From assembly GCA_003517915.1 (NCBI GenBank), contig DOZQ01000074.1, positions 1-6,414 on the forward strand: 6,414 bases of DNA, in the 5' to 3' direction. Position 1 is the first letter of the stretch. Each line of letters starts with the position of its first letter. Positions 6,181-6,414 of the stretch are shown here, piece after piece. Under the pieces are notes generated by a model. It was not told where the DNA came from and did not search any database. It saw only the letters and a list, made by a program, of their open reading frames with translations. Source of the stretch: Oscillospiraceae bacterium. Lineage in GTDB: Bacteria > Bacillota > Clostridia > Oscillospirales > Acutalibacteraceae. A program made the position numbers and the translations under genes.

Positions 6181-6285
6181 AAAATGATAATGTGCTCGAA
6201 CACATTGCTGAAAGTACTGACAAAAATTACTCTGTATAACCACATCTAAACGATTATCTTCAACATATACATATATTCATTCATT
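6181..6285. repeat. Long repeat unit 1 (diverged direct repeat)
   Basis: This unit has three parts: a head with AAAATGATAATG and the palindrome AATGTGCTCGAACACATT (6189-6206), a variable middle of about 40 bases, and a tail with TAAACGATTATC followed by an AT-rich ATATACATATATTCATTCATT (6247-6285). Head and tail recur almost unchanged in unit 2, while the middles are unrelated. GATAAT near the head (6186-6191) and ATTATC in the tail (6253-6258) are inverted copies of each other. Confidence 0.8.
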
Positions 6286-6319
6286 AAAATGATAATGACA
6301 ATAAAATGATAATGACAAT
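6286..6319. repeat. Exact 17-bp tandem duplication
   Basis: AAAATGATAATGACAAT occurs at 6286-6302 and again at 6303-6319 with no difference. The second copy runs into the head of unit 2. It is absent from unit 1, so it looks like a recent local expansion of the head. Confidence 0.95.
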
Positions 6320-6412
6320 GTGCTCGAACACATTTATAAAAAGTGTTAACAAAGGCCAATAGGTCTAATCACACTTAAACGATTATCCTTCATATACATA
6401 TATTCATTCATT
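6303..6412. repeat. Long repeat unit 2 (diverged direct repeat)
   Basis: The head AAAATGATAATG, with a 6-base ACAATG difference, leads into the identical 18-bp AATGTGCTCGAACACATT (6317-6334). The tail TAAACGATTATC plus the shared AT-rich block (6376-6412) is two bases shorter than in unit 1. The middle differs and can form a hairpin, AGTGT/ACACT (6342-6346 with 6371-6375) around AGGCC-AATA-GGTCT (6353-6366). The window ends two bases later, so further units may follow. Confidence 0.8.
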
Positions 6413-6414
6413 GC

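Noticed and set aside
6286..6334. Fur box or SOS (LexA) box
   Set aside because: TGATAAT half-sites are present but the second half does not match a Fur 7-1-7 dyad. CGAACACATT lacks the second half of the Gram-positive SOS box.
6181..6414. CRISPR array
   Set aside because: There are only two units, they are diverged, and the repeated parts flank the variable middle asymmetrically with a tail of nearly 40 bp. No cas gene is in view.

Overview
The window looks like chromosomal DNA of a Gram-positive, moderately GC-rich member of the Clostridia. The signs are strong GGAGG ribosome binding sites, sigma-A promoters, Firmicutes-like L13 and S9 proteins, an IS200/IS605 transposase, and a TelA/VWA gene pair. 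No 16S or other species marker is present, so I do not go below class level. Every complete gene lies on the minus strand, so functional order runs from right to left.

Layout from the left: (1) positions 2-169 are the C-terminal end of an IS200/IS605-type TnpA on the plus strand, followed by about 80 bases of short hairpins that look like its right end. (2) A GC-rich hairpin at 246-269 terminates, on the minus strand, the rplM-rpsI operon (715-1143 and 299-697). That operon has a near-consensus promoter (TTGACA, 17 bp, TATTAT, 1246-1274) and a folded leader that fits the position of a ribosomal protein L13 leader. (3) A gap of about 230 bases separates it from the next operon's terminator (1501-1534). 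(4) A three-gene minus-strand operon follows, in transcription order: a two-helix membrane protein (4587-5348), a membrane-anchored solute-binding/von Willebrand A fusion (2834-4537), and TelA (1551-2690). Its promoter is an extended -10 type at 5451-5479.

(5) From 5480 to 6414 no credible protein gene is visible. The first part (about 5499-5804) holds strong hairpins and ends in a minus-strand terminator. Every mismatch in these stems is A-C on the plus strand, which becomes a G-U wobble if the minus strand is the RNA. I therefore propose an unidentified structured RNA of about 300 nt on the minus strand, directly upstream of the TelA operon. The last 235 bases hold two diverged copies of a repeat of about 105-110 bp with a conserved palindrome, a conserved tail and an exact 17-bp tandem duplication. 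The array may continue past the window edge.

How the parts may work together: rplM-rpsI is a housekeeping ribosomal unit. The TelA operon looks like an envelope module: an extracellular ligand-binding domain fused to a metal-dependent adhesion domain, a membrane protein with a large cytoplasmic helical part, and a cytoplasmic helical TelA protein. TelA proteins are linked by name and genome context to tellurite and other stress resistance, but their biochemical role is not settled. The joint function proposed here is inference.
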